Under the pieces are notes generated by a model. It was not told the DNA's origin. It saw only the letters and a program-made list of their open reading frames with translations, and made no database searches. From Phoronis australis (lineage: Eukaryota > Phoronida > Phoronidae): a stretch of DNA of 64,000 nt. Numbering within the stretch: the stretch's first letter is position 1; each line of letters begins with the position of its first letter. Location: assembly GCA_002633005.1 (NCBI GenBank), contig NMRA01000182.1, positions 259,077 to 323,076 on the forward strand, read 5' to 3'. This document shows, piece by piece, positions 23,654-38,600 of this stretch. The position numbers were made by a program, and so were the translations under genes.

Positions 23654-26600
23654 TTATGTGCATGCACTAGCAATGACATTAGCACTTTTCTTCAGCTTAT
23701 CAGCATACAGTGGTGAACGGTTAGTATTTACTTCCAAGTCCATTGAGGGGTCAGAGTTCGGATACGTGTGACATTTGACCTGCTTGTCCCAGGAACATGT
23801 GTAGAGATGGGAAGAATCTCTCCAGGCCAATCCACGAACGAAGTCAGACAAAATGAAGGAGTACCTGAAATGTATAGTCAATAGCTGAACCATAGCACAC
23901 ATGGATATTAATTACAATTGGTGGATGATCCTGCTTTTATTGTTTGGCAAGGTCACGAAAGATAACATAAAACCCCTGCGAGTGAAAGGCGAGTACAGTA
24001 CCCTTGCAAAATGGCAGCCACTGATGTAATTAATCAGCGATGTTGGAATAGAATTCACAGTTTCTGTTCCATAAGCAAAGACTTCTCAATGCAAGTGTCC
24101 TGTGAATGTCTGCCGTTTATGGCATGTACACCAGGTTCCACACAAAGGTTCTTACCAAGACCCTCTCTCAAACATGACTTTCTAAAACATTCAGTGGGAT
24201 AAATGAATGATCAGGAATCGGACAACAAAATACAATCAAAAATGACTATGAAAATGTTCAGCAAGGCCAAACCCAGTACATTTTGAAGCACGAGTAGTGG
24301 GCTGTTTGATTACCCACCGACTGTGACAATTTTGTCATTTGATCCAAGCACATTGGCGACCAAGAAATTCTTGGTAGTATAAGGTTTTTTGATTGGTTTA
24401 TGTTGAGGTGGCCCCCTTGAAGCATTTTAGCAGAGTTGTAATCATGGCAACTTTGAGGATTTTTTGTACATGCCAATTAAGGCCATCATTATGCAAAATT
24501 TTGTTTTTGCTTACAACTTCCTTGCCAAGTACCATAGATAGATAATTTTGATGTTTTTGTCTATCTTTCTAAGGTCAGTGAATTCAATGGAGACAGTTTA
24601 CAGGTAGAGAAATTGCTAATTTGCATAATTTATGCAAATTAAGACCGCCATTATTCAAAAACCTACTTGTGCCTATAGTTTGAATAAAAAGCACCCCGGG
24701 TAAATTAAATACTATTTTCGCCCATGTATCTACAGTCAATTTATTTAATGAAATCAGTGTGCAAGCTGTTGCATGATAAATTTGCATAACTTATTCAAAT
24801 AACGGCCACCATTATCCAAAATTCTGTCTTCATTTGTGACTGACTTGTGGGAGCACTTCCTGTAAATCACCTTGATATTTGCACCCATGTTTTCGTGGTC
24901 AAAGAATTTAAAAGAATTTACTGAAATCAGTTTGCAGATCATTACATCATAAACTTGCATAATTTATAACTTATGCAAGTACAGGTTGACATTTGCATAA
25001 TTTATGCAAATTATCGATGTATCCACCTCCAAAGAAGTTCCATTAAATTCACTGACCATCGAACCATGGGTAAAAACATCAAGCTAATTTGCCTGCAATG
25101 CTTAGCAAGGAAGTCATGAGCAAGAACAGAATTTTGCAGACTTTATTTGCATATTAAAAAAATGACCAAGGGTGCCAAAATTACAACCCAGCTAAAATGC
25201 TTCACAAGGAGCAACTGGACATGAAATAATCGATAAACCTTTTACCACCAAGCACTTCTAGGTACCCATTTCTGGCTACTAGAGTAGTCTACCTAATTTG
25301 ACCAAGTGATTAGGCAAGATTCAGAATAAATCAATTTTTTCCAAGTACTTGTCACGCCATCAGTAAAATCAGATCACAAGAGATGAAACCGTGACAACTA
25401 TACCTATGTGGGACCGAGATACAAATTTAAAAGCACCAACTCAACAATTCTCACAACATATATATGCCAGCCAGCTACTTACTCTTCTTTGCAATGAGAT
25501 CCACTGAGATGGCAGATAACTACAGAACAATCTTCAGACACACTGGCCAGGGTATTGTCTCTGAAAAGACAGCATATTCAAACAATTGAAGGCCATGGCT
25601 ATAAACCTGATTTCGGCAAGGGAATCTAACTTTTGATTTATGCCAACTTCCGTTATAACAGAGAACTTAACATACCCAGCACCCAGATTAGAGGTGATAA
25701 ATGGACTTGTTTGGTGTTTAATTGAGGCCATGTTCAGCACAAGTGAGTGGCCGTGCCAAGCCAGTTTGTTGAGACTCAACCAAGAACAAATTCTTCACAT
25801 GCCCAGAAAACACTTTTAATCTGAGTAAGCAACACGTTGACACCAGCTTCATAAGACAGCTTTTGACAGAAGGCAGGTTAAACGAGCAATGAACCCAGGT
25901 TCCATCAAAGGACCTAACTTTAAATGTGTTCCTTATACAGATGAGATGCGATTTTGCATAGAGCAGCCAGCTTGTTATTGCACGAGCCGTGCTCAGCAAA
26001 TAAAGTGAAACCCTGCAGAGCCTTGCTCCAAACATTACCAAACTGTCACTTCTTTCTAAGGCCAGGAATCGCACCTATTTCGACCAACAAACACTTTGAA
26101 ACAGACATCATAATAACGAGAGGTAGAAACTGAAACTTGGCATTTGTGATGGAAGGCAACCGTTTCCATTTATAGGACTTCTACAAAAACAACTGAAACC
26201 AACAGTTAGTACAATCTTACTCTGAAAAGTACCCAAAACCCAAACACAATTCACTGCATGGCATAAATTATCATACGTCATGGTTGCAATTTGAGTACCG
26301 TATTGAATTTGCAATAAACTTAGAAAAGATCAACATGGATTCAGTCCAACCTGCAACTGCAGAAGTATCATTTGTCCCAATGGTAATGTAATCGCTCGTT
26401 TCCTTTAGTGACAATCAAAAATGTTAACAAATTGATGTTTACGATCTCTTAGCTATTGAATTTTTATATCAACGTGTGCGCAATACTTAGTTTTTGTTAG
26501 TCATCTCTTCCACTGCAACATCTTCCGTCTTACATCTGCATTCACTCTCACTTAAATGTTTTACGGCCGAAAAACATTTTTGGGATTATCGTTAAATGAG

Positions 26601-29600
26601 ATAGCCTTTTTGAACCTTTTAGTTTTTACTAGTGATATAAAGCAACAAAATCATTGTATGTTTGTGATTGTATTACAAAGTGTCAATTCTTGCTATTATC
26701 TGCCACACATTCGGTGAAATCGTACCGATGTTTTTACAATTTAAAAATGCTTCAAACACTGTGCTATTTAACTCTAGGATTTTGCTCAGCAGAAAAGCAT
26801 TTGGCTGCTACTGCAGAGCAAGTAGGTATGAATCTGTACTACAGCCAATTTCTGTAAAAATATAATATTTTGCCGATAATGTGCCTTTAGCAAACACGAT
26901 GACTAACACAGGCCTTTTGCCCGTCATTTATGTCACCGCCCTATTGTTGAATGCAGGGTTAAAAAGGGGCCAGCAAAATAGTGATTTAAAAGTTGAAAAT
27001 GTCCACGACAACCAGTAACTTTTATTTGTAGAGAGGGTAACACAAAATTTTTTGTATTTCTCTTTAGGGTCCGCAGTCAAGGAAGGCGAAAGTTTAACAT
27101 GATCAGAATGTCTCACCTTCCAGGACAGAAGGCCATCCTGTGCACCACCCGCTGGTGCGGCTTAGCATGTAAGGAGGTGGCATCAGGATTTCGCAAGTCC
27201 TTGACTTCAATGCCACCATCTTCTGCACCAATGGCAAGGTGATTGCCATTAGACTGCCATGCAGTGCATGTCGGGCGTGATTTTTGTTGGGAAGCTGAAA
27301 TGATAGTACACATTAGAGGCAAGTCAATTTGAAACTAAAATTTTTCCAAAAAGTGATACAATGTCCTCAATAAACTAATCCAATGAGATGAAACGTGGCC
27401 CCGGCACTAAGTGGTGCTCGGAGGTTTTCTAAAGGATGTAACGAGTGCACATTATGCATGACTACTTCTACAACAAGAGCAATGCAGAGCGTTGAAATGC
27501 GCCCACAATTGCACCGCATACGGTATCCTTCTAGGGTTGTTTATTGGTACCATAAAGTGGCCAGTAGAGGGCATATATGTAGTATGTTGTACTTTGCAAA
27601 ATGGAAAGGCATGGTCATTGTCTCCTCAATAGGCTAGGGGCAAAATGTGAGTGATCTTCATAATACAAGCACATCTTATACATCAGTTGCTTAAAGCACC
27701 ACAGAAACATAGAATTAAAAACAAATTTACCAACATATGAGATTAGCACAGCATTAGAATGCCAGAAACAAATTTCTACTTGGAACTTTTCCTTCATAGT
27801 CACGAAGTAACACAAAGTATACACCTGAAGATCTATCAAAATACAGAGGTCAATGCAAAATACTAAAATTGCCACTAGAGGCATACCGGTAGTCAGAATC
27901 ATCCTAAAGTCGTCATTGTCCATTGTCAACATCACATAAATACACTGGATAAATTTAGTAAAGATCCTGCTAACGGTTTGGGAAATACAGCCATGGGCGC
28001 AAAAAAAACTGCCACTAGGGGGCACCACAGTAATCAAAGTCATAGGAAATTCAGCGTCAACCATCCTCTTCATAGTAAGAACATACATGCCAATTTTCAC
28101 AAACATACTTATAGCGGTTTGGTTGATAGAGGGGTGGACGCCGAAAAACAAACTCAAAAACAGTAAAAATGGCCACTGGGTGTCGCAAACTAGGTCGAAT
28201 TCATCCGAAAACGGGAGGATAGCGTCATCGCACTAATAGGTGCCTACATACCAAATTTCATGAAAATCCGTTAAGGACTTGTGAAGATACAGAGGTAAAC
28301 GTAAAAAAATAAAATTGCCACTAGGCGGCACACTGGAAGGCGGAACCGTCCAAAAGTCGTCATCGTCTGTTATTAACATAATATAAATACACTTATTAAA
28401 TTTCGTAAAGATCCTGCGAATGGTTTAGGAGATACAGCCATAGGCGCAAAAAAAACAAAACTGCCACTAGGAGGCGCCACAGTAGTCCAAATCGTTTGAA
28501 AATCATCGTCAATGGTCCTCTACATAGTAAGCATATACATGCCAATTTTCACAATCATCCTTTGAGCGGTTTGGTTGATAGAGGGGTGGACGCACAAAAA
28601 CAGACTCAAAAACACTAAAAATGGCCACCAGGTGGCGCAAACTATGTCGAATCCATCTGAAAACGGCAGGGTAACGTCATCTCACTAATAGGTGCCTACA
28701 TACCAAATTTCATGAAAATCCGTTCAGGACTTTTGAAGATACAAAGGTAAGCGTAAAAAACTAAAATTGCCACTAGGGGGCACACCGGTAGTCGGATCCG
28801 TCCGAAAGTTTGCACATGCCGTCCCATTTATGAATGGAACACATGTGCCAAATTTCATGAACGTATGTCAAAGGGTTTTGGAGATAAAGCAGCGGACGCC
28901 GGACGGACGCCGCCCGGACAGACGGAGATGACGGCATAATGCGTCCACACATAAATATGTGGGCGCATAAAAATAAAATTTGACACGACACATTCTCCGA
29001 TGAGGACGCCAAAGTAAGCAATCACATTTACAACAAAATTTGTAATGCGCGCAAATTCTTAAACACAAGGAACAAGGTCTTGTTGTGTTCACACAAATTT
29101 CATTCAGAAACTGTTCATTTCATACACAGTACATAGTTCAATGCTTTCAGTTCACATATCGAAAACAACCCCCCCCCACCAGGTTTCAACTAGATAAACA
29201 ACACATAAATGCAATGCAAAACACTTAATGAATAAAAGCTTGCTTGGCAGCCACAAATGTTAAAATACAGATTGACGCTTGTAATAATTAGTATGAGATG
29301 TGGCTTTAGTTGCCTTCTGTTTACAAGGATGGTATACAATGATAACAACCCATATCATACTGAGCATCTGGTCAAACTAATTTGCTAGTGTGCTGACCTA
29401 ACACCACTACAGCTGTAGGCGTTCTTATGAAGGTCACTCAGTTTAACGACAAAACATTATTGAATTGGACATTTGAATGTTTTATAAAGAAGAGGTCAAC
29501 AGGAAAATTGTTCAACATTTAATGACGATTTAAGGTGTATTTATATCTTCACCATAGTCATAATATAAACACACCTGTTTCTAAGTGGCAACCCTCTTTG

Positions 29601-32600
29601 TTGTGACACAAACATTCTAACCATCATACTAAGCAATTTCTAGAAGTAACTCATGAAACTCATATGTTTCAATTATGTATACTTATTTTTTGTGATAGCC
29701 CAAAATCAACAGGGTAATATGTACAATATTTACAAACAAGAATATAAAACAAGGGCTTTTATTCACAGTGAGCTGGCAACTAAAGTCCTTAGGCAACTCA
29801 CCCATGTTAGTCCGGGAGCCAAATGCTGTTTTTTTTCCTTTACCTGGATTTGCTGGATAAAGTTTTTTCTTTGGTGTTTATGTAGCCTAAGCATAGGTGA
29901 TCATAATTTAGGGGGTGACCGTCTGCAATACTAGAGCATTTTTTTAAATATGCAAATTAAGGCTGCCATTATGCAAAATTCTATTTTTGCTTCCTTACTA
30001 AGCGCTGCAAGCAGATTATTTGTTTACACCCATGTTTCCAAAATCAGCAAATTTAATACTGCAAGTTTTATGGGGGGATACATATTGAATTTGCATAATT
30101 TATGCAAATTAAGACCGCCATTATTCAAAATTTCACTTGCTCTTATAACTGTGATTCCTATCATCACAAGTGAATTATCACATTTCCACCTATATTCCTA
30201 TGGTCAATTAATTTTATGAAATCACTTTGCAAGTTGGCGCAGGATAAATTTGCAAAATTAATGCAAATTAAGGCCACCGTTATTCAAACTTATATTTTTG
30301 CTTATAACACCCTTACCAGGCACTGCAGGTTACTTTAATGTTTTTACCAATGCTTCCATGGTCAGTCTACTATTGCTTATATTTGAAGTACCAGGCACAC
30401 CAGGTAAACTATTTTAAAGTCTGCACCCATGTTTCTGTGGTCAATTAATTTAATGAAATCAGTTTCCAACTTGTTGCATGATGAATTATCATAATTCATA
30501 CAAATAAAGGACACCAGTATCCCAAATACTGTTTCTGCTCATAATTTCCTTATGGACATTACATGTAGATTATTTTCGAATATATCTCATGTTTTCATGG
30601 TCATCATGAATTTGCATAATTGATAAATAAATTTACAAATTACAGCAGCCATAATCAAAATTCTACTTGTGATTATAACTGCTGCATCCGACACCAGAGG
30701 TTAGTTATAAATATTTGCACCCATGTTTCTGTGGTCAATGAATTTAATGAAATCTGTTTGCAGGCTGTAGCATGATAAGTTTGCAGAAACTCTTTTTTGA
30801 GGATGAAGTAAGAAAATATTTTGTGTAGTGTGTGCTCAGCAGTTTGAAACCTTAAATTCCAAAAAGATATTGCGTATTGCCCTGCGCTCCCACAGACCAT
30901 AGAAAAACGAAGAATAAATTAATGACCTGGGTGAATGCTGGAATGGGGCTAGGAGAGATCAGTTAAAAGAGACCAAATTCATGAGGTACTAATACCGTAG
31001 TGGGGCCATAGAAGGGAATTGTCCTACTAGATTGAAAGCAGTCTTGGAGAGATGGAGAGCGGTACCATTAGATCTTGTACTGAACCTATCAAATAGAAGA
31101 AAGTAAGGCACGTCTTGATGCACATGCCCAGGATATTCCACGAATCTGTCAAAAGTAGATACCAGCATCAATCTCTTGGATCCCAAGGTCTATCCCAAAG
31201 ATGCAGTAGTGAACATGAGCAGTAACAGGATTGCTATTCCAACAGTTAATGTACATGAAACAATAAGCATTGGACAAGCAATGTTATCAGACTTCGAGAA
31301 AAGCTAGCAGTACGTTAGGAACACAAGTAGGTAATCACTGATGAAGATCCCTGTCCCTTAATATAGCACAAGGATATTGGCAGGAGGTATTATCATGAGA
31401 CATCCCACGAAGAAGCCAGCTCCATTATTGTGCAACAGGACGTGAAATGTGCATGTGAACTTAACAAATTTAATGTTGTTTCAGATGACAAAAATGTAGT
31501 TGCTCTTCGTGAGCATTACTATGACATGGAATATTCAAATTTGCATTAATTATGCAAATTTATGATGTAGCGACATGCAAACTGATTTCATTAAACTAAT
31601 TGACCATAAGAATATAGATGCAAATATCATGATAGTTTATCTGTGGTGTCTGGTACCATAGCTTATAAGCAAAAGAAGAATTTTGAATAATGGCAGCCTT
31701 AATTTGCATAAAATTTGCAAATTGACAAAGTATCCACCAAAAAAACTTGCACTACCATGGAAACATAGGTGAAAATGTCAAAATTATCTGCCCGCAGTGC
31801 TTGGTAAGGAAATTATAAGCAAAAATAGAATTTTGCATAATGGCGACCTTAATTTGCATATTCAAAAAAATGCTCATGGGTTGCGAACGGCCACCCCCCT
31901 AAATCATGATTACTTAACCCCAGGCTATATGAAACAGCAAAGAAAAAACTTTATCTGGCAAATCCAGGTTCAGCCCCCTAGCTCCCAGACCATGACACGA
32001 CTTGGAAAGTTTTTCTCAGTTCCTACAATTTATTCTGAATTACCATTGGTGAAAGTCATTCAAAACGTTTTGTCTGACAAAGTCACAAAAAATATCTAGT
32101 TTTGATGTATTTGCATCATATTTGAGAGGCCCAGTATTGTGCGGAAAGGCCTGAGCCATGTATCATTGTACGCAACCCAAATGCAGCGTTAGCACCCGGC
32201 AGCTAATCCAAAACAGCACTGAGATCATAGCCGTTGAGTCCCTGTTACCATTAATTCCCCTACACTATTACCATCACCTTCAGGTGCTAAATCACACTCG
32301 TTTTCACGTTTAAATCTATAAAAACTTCTAAAAAAATGATCTATAGTCATACCCCTGCGCCTGGCTTCAACCATTGGAAAATTCTTTCAGAAATCAACTA
32401 ATAACTTCAAAATTATAACTCAGCACCATGTTGTGTAAATCAACAAAGTCAAGACAGAACTGCCAACAAGGGAATGCACATGCTCACAAATTGTGAAAAT
32501 CATAAGTGGCCAGGGGGGAGTGCTCTCGCAGACAGCACACAACTGCAGATTGTCATAGGTGAGAGAACACGACAAAAGCTGTGAGTCGGATTATCGGATA

Positions 32601-35600
32601 GGCGATTGAACATGCCCTGAGCTGGATAAGGGTTAAGAAAGAAAGTTTCTTGGGGGAGATAGTGGTGTAATTTTAACGTACCTAATACTTGAGCTGGATA
32701 CTTCTTTCTGTTGTCCCACAACAAAGTTCTACCATCCTGTAAAGATCAACAGCAAAGAAATAAATGTATCACCAAGAGGGCACAAATATCAGGGTTCAAT
32801 AATTTGTACATGGATTACATAATAATCCATGACTACAACAATGAAAAAACCCTGTCCTATTTCACTGCCAAGTGTTTTGGAGCTGCAATTCCCAGAGGCA
32901 ATTAAATTTTAAGGAAACCTACATAACAGGATGCAACTATCAGCATGGCAAATCAAGAAGCCATACTGGTTTTTGGTGGAAATACATAGCTGGAATGACA
33001 TTTCAAAATTGGACCTTCAACCAGCAGAATCATTTTGCATTTGAGTCAAAACATCCGACAATGCTGTTGCACTTTGACAAGTAAGAAATCAACAGAAATT
33101 TCTTGAAAAAAGACAGAAAAAAACCTGAAAAACTCCATTTTTTGGATTTGCTAATACTGTGGTCTAGTGATCCGAAGATATATTTAAACTGTAGGTCCAT
33201 TAATATCTCCCATGGAGTTTCAGGTTTAAGAGGTCAAGAACGTTCAAGTACCCAACTCACTGATAGGTGCGTTTGGCAATGAAAGTTAATATTAAATCCG
33301 GAAAGTGTTCTAGCAGTGAATAAAACAAGAACTAATAGGTACATTGTAAAGTTTAAAGAGGCCCTGATTTTCTGCGGTAATAGAAAACGGACAGAATTCT
33401 CGGAAATTGGACTTCTTTCATGAATGTTACATAGTAACTTGCCACGCCCCAACCCCTGCCTGCGAATAGCATGACACTATTGTAAATAATATAACATTAT
33501 CTTCAACACGTCAAACACATCAGTACAAATGCCAGCCTACACATTGTAACTGAACCGACGCAAAGAGAGCACTGCCAGAGAGATTCCTACGCGCGTTACA
33601 CGTATTTGGAGGTTTCGAACAGAATCTGCATATTTCAGTACTAAATAATATAACTCTAATATTTTTGTTTTTTAATCATCAAAAACTAAAAACATAACCA
33701 AACAAACAACACAATTCTGGACACAAATTGATCAATGATCGTTTTGCAGCTGGCCCCTATGTTCAAGTAGTTGTTCATTCTTTCTGAAGAGGGCACTGTT
33801 CTTTTTCTATTTAGCGTAATAATGAACATGATGTACAGCAAGTTATCAGCAAAATGGAGTTGCGACATATTTCAGCATTTTAATATCATTTATCACTTTG
33901 AAATAGTAGAACAGAATTGGCCAATAAACGATTTCTTCATTTTTGAAAATGGAAAATCAGGGCCTCCTAAGTTAACTACATATATACTACTTTACACAAA
34001 TGCGTTCAAGTCGAGTTTACCTAGATGTCAAATATTTCCTTCTGTTCAAATTCCAAGTTACTTACTTAGTTTAAAGTATGTGTTCAAATACCAACTGGCT
34101 TTCTTTCAGATTCTTGCAGCGTTTTGGTCATAAGACAGTCATGTGATGATAATTAGTTTAGTCACATAACATAGCAACTGCGCCATATCACGGGGATAAA
34201 AGAACTTTCAAAAAATACAAGAGCAACGCAGAGCGTTGAAATGCGCCCACAATTGCACCGTATATACGGTATCCTTCTAGGGTTGTTTATTGGTACCATA
34301 AAGTGGCCAGTGGAGGGCATATATGTAGTATGTTGTACTTTGCAAAATGGAAAGGCATGGTCATTGTCTCCTCAATAGGCTAGGTTTCAAAAATGTGAGT
34401 GATCTTCATAATACACGCACATCCTATGCATCAGTTGCTTAAAGCACAAAAGAAACATAGAAATAAAAACAAATTTACCAACATACGAGATTAGCACAGC
34501 ATTACAATGCCAGAAACAAATTTCTACTTGGAACTTTTCCTTCATAGTCACGAAGTAACACAAAGTATATACCTGAAGACCTATGAAAATACAGAGGTCA
34601 ATGTGAAATATTTAAATTGCCACTAGAGGCATACCGGTAGTCAGAATCATCCTAAAGTCGTCATCGTCCGTTGTCAACATCACATAAATACACTTGTTAA
34701 ATTTAGTAAAGATCATGCAAACGGTTTGGGAGATACAGCCATGGGCGCAAAAAAAAACTGCCACTAGGAGGCTCCACAGTAATCAAAGTCATGGGAAATT
34801 CAGCGTCAACCGTCCTCTTCATAGTAAGAACATACATGCCAATTTTCACAATCATACTTAGAGCGGTTTGGTTGATAGAGGGGTGGACGCCAAAAAACAG
34901 ACTCAAAAACAGTAAAAATGGCCACTGGGTGTCACAAACTAGGTCGAATCCATCCGAAAACGGGAGAATAGCGTCATCGCACTAATAGGTGCCTACATAC
35001 CAAATTTCATGAAAATCCGTTAAGGACTTGTGAAGATACAGAGGTAAACGTAAAAAAATAAAATTGCCACTAGGGGGCACACTGGTAGGCGGATCCGTCC
35101 AAAAGTCGTCATCGTCTGTTGTTAACATCATATAAATACACTTATTAAATTTCGTAAAGATCCTGCGAACGGTTTAGGAGATACAGCCATAGGCGCAAAA
35201 AAACAAAACTGCCACTAGGAGGCGCCACAGTAGTCGAAATCGTCGGAAAATCATCGTCAACCATCCTCTACATAGTAAGCATATACATGCCAATTTTCAC
35301 AATCATTCTTTGAGCGGTTTGGTTGATAGAGGGGTGGACGCACAAAAACAGACTCGAAAACACTAAAAATGGCCACTAGGTGGCGCAAACTATGTCGAAT
35401 CCATCTGAAAACGGGAGGATAGCGTCATCTCACTAATAGGTGCCTACATACCAAATTTCATGAAAATCCGTTCAGGACTTTTGAAGATACAAAGGTAAGC
35501 GTAAAAAAACTAAAATTGCCACTAGGGGGCACACCGGTAGTCAAATCCGTCCGAAAGTTCCCACATGCCGTCCCATTCATGAATGGAACATATGTGCCAA

Positions 35601-38600
35601 ATTTCATGAGCATATGTCAAAGGGATTTGGAGATAGAGCAGCGGACACCGGACGGACGCCGCCCGTACGGACGGACGGAGATGACGGCATAATGCGTCCA
35701 CATATAAATATGTGGGCGCATAAAAATGACAAGCAATGAGAGAGCACCAACACATTGATTTCCTTCGTACCTACCTGTGAGGTAAATGCTGAATAGTGTA
35801 TCACTACTGCAGTAATCACAGGACTTTCTCCATGGAAAAATTGGTCGCTGAATCTGAGCAAAATGTTTACTTCTCATTATTTTCACTTATCAAGAATACT
35901 GTTTTGACTTTGATGTTGATGTATGGTGTCAACTTACCTGTGAACATGAGGTGAATACAGTTGACTCCTGGGGGTGATAACATACACTCCACACAATGTC
36001 AGTGTGCGCTGCAAAGGACAAGAGAACGTAAAGAAACTTGGGTTGGAACAACAAAGCAAAGAAGATGCCACCCCTACTATCATGAAATGTGTACTTGAAA
36101 TTTGCAGTTTTGGAATTGAGACATGTAGTTAATGCCAGGCATAGACAAGAAAAATAACTGACAGACTTCAGGCGAAACATTCAAGAGACTGCTTCAAATT
36201 TAACCAGCAGTCACCAGACACAGAAGAAAGGTACATCCAAAATGAAAAGGTAAGAGTTAGGCCTCATAATGTTTACCCTAGAACTACTGTCCTCACTAAC
36301 TGGCAGCTATAATCTCACAGGAAACGTTTGTTTAGTGTACCATTAATAACTACAGCAACACATTTACCATTTTTCCATATTCCTGAGAGCATCTTCGGAC
36401 ATAGCGTGTACCAATGTTAGTTCTTTTGATTCGTTAACACAGATTTTTGTGTGACCCGATTCATGCATTAATTAACGCCGCAGGAATGACAATTGTACTA
36501 AGTAAAGAGACACCACCAAGCATTCGACCTGTTTTATCAGTGGATGTGACTGGTCCAAAGTAGTTAGAAACGGACGAAGTTGATTCCAAAAGTTTCAAGT
36601 TTATATCATACTCCACTACGTTTTATTGATAAATCTGCACTGCAAACTACACAATGCACGAAATGGACACCTCCTTTGACAGAACAAAGCACGGCTACAA
36701 AGCATTGTATTTATCAGGGAACTTTTGACTGTTCTTTGACAAGTCCATGTTCGCCATCATGCCGCCATTCACTCATGTTTTGCCCCGTTACACGAGCTGT
36801 CAGTTCTTTTGCTGAACAAACTTGCAATTAACCGGAAAATACCAAACCACAAAATGAATAACTGATAGGCAATCTCATACGGCAACATGATGGGTATTGC
36901 TGGTTTGGAATAAACCAAACATGTGCCGAGACAATGCCAGAAAATGGGCTGGCAGCATCACCTCATCAATAACTGCCTATTTGGCAAATTTTATGAAAAT
37001 CTGTAGAGGACCTTTGAAGATACAGAGGTAAGCGTAATAAACTAAGATTGCCACTAGGGGGCACAGCTGTAGTCGGATCCAGCTGAAAGTTCGCTGATGC
37101 TGTCCCATTCATAAAAGGAACATACGTGCAGAATTTCATGAACATACATCCAAAGGGGTTTGGAGATAGAGCAGCGGATGTTGGACGGACGGACAGGAAT
37201 GACGCCCCATTTTTGAAGCTCAAAAATAGATATTTTGCCTAAGTCATTTTAATAAGAATACTAAGTCATTTGATAAGCTGTAATAAGGAACTACTGAACT
37301 ACATATAGCACAATATTTTAGAAAACACTATTAACAGTGTTTCTGAGATTTCATCTAGGAACATCTACAAAAAACAAAATTTGATTGTGATATTAATACA
37401 ATGTGATATTAATACAATGTGATATTAATACAATCTATTTACTGTGAGTGTAACATTCTTTGATGCTAAATTTTGGTAAAGAGACAAGGTCACGCGACCC
37501 AATTAATGAAATATCGAAATTTTACATGTTACTTAGGAAACAAACGCTTTTAATACACATTTAAATTGTAGTTTTGTACATATATGGCTAAATACAAACT
37601 TGTCGATAAGGTCCTACATAAGCTTCACGTTAACCAGATAATCTGGTAAGCTTACCTCTATATTGGTACACTGGCTGTAGTGTTGATAGATCCCACTGTT
37701 TGACACTGAAAAATATATACAAGTAATTGACATCTGTCAGTATACAAGTAAACAAACTCATATCTGTTACTATACAGCAAATTCAAGCATGGGTCAACTA
37801 CCAAGTGCTAAACAATAGCAAATGTACTATAGAATCATATGCGCAAGGATCACATCTTTCGCACGAACCACCTATGAACCCATGAATTATATATACGAAC
37901 CCATGAAACATGCATACGAGCCCAAAAATCATGCATACGAACAAAAATCATGCGGATGAATCACAAAAATCACACATAAGAGTTCATGCATGTGATTCGA
38001 TGCTCGTGTGTAGGATTTTGTGTTCGTGTGTAGGATTTTTGTTCGCATTCGTGATTTTTTGTTTGTATTCATGATTCATAGATTCGTATGCATGATTCAT
38101 AGGTTCGTATGCATGATTCATAGGTTCGTATGCATGATTCATAGGTTCGCATGCATGATTCATAGGTTCGTATGCATGATTCATAGGTTCGTATGCATGA
38201 TTCATAGGTTTGTAGGTGGTTCGTGCATAAGATGCGATGCTCGGGTATATGATTCTATGGTAATCCTGAAATTCATTTCACAAACTATCCATAACAGCAA
38301 ACTGGGAAACAACTTGAGACCCATCTGATGGCTAGTTTCACTCAACAGTGACTGGAATGATTCTCCACAGACGCTATAATGAGTTGAGCTCGTGATTAAA
38401 CGTCACTAGAACTAATGAGAGACTTTCAAACAGCAACTTGGCAACAGGTCACGCGAGACCGGATACCAGTGGCCTCTAGAGAATGAGGAGGCATTTTATA
38501 ACTTTGTTTAAAACACATCCCGTGTAATCACATACACTGTAAAAGGGTGTATTCAAGAAGTCAAACTGTTCCTCTATGCCACCCGTTGCAAAGACTAAGT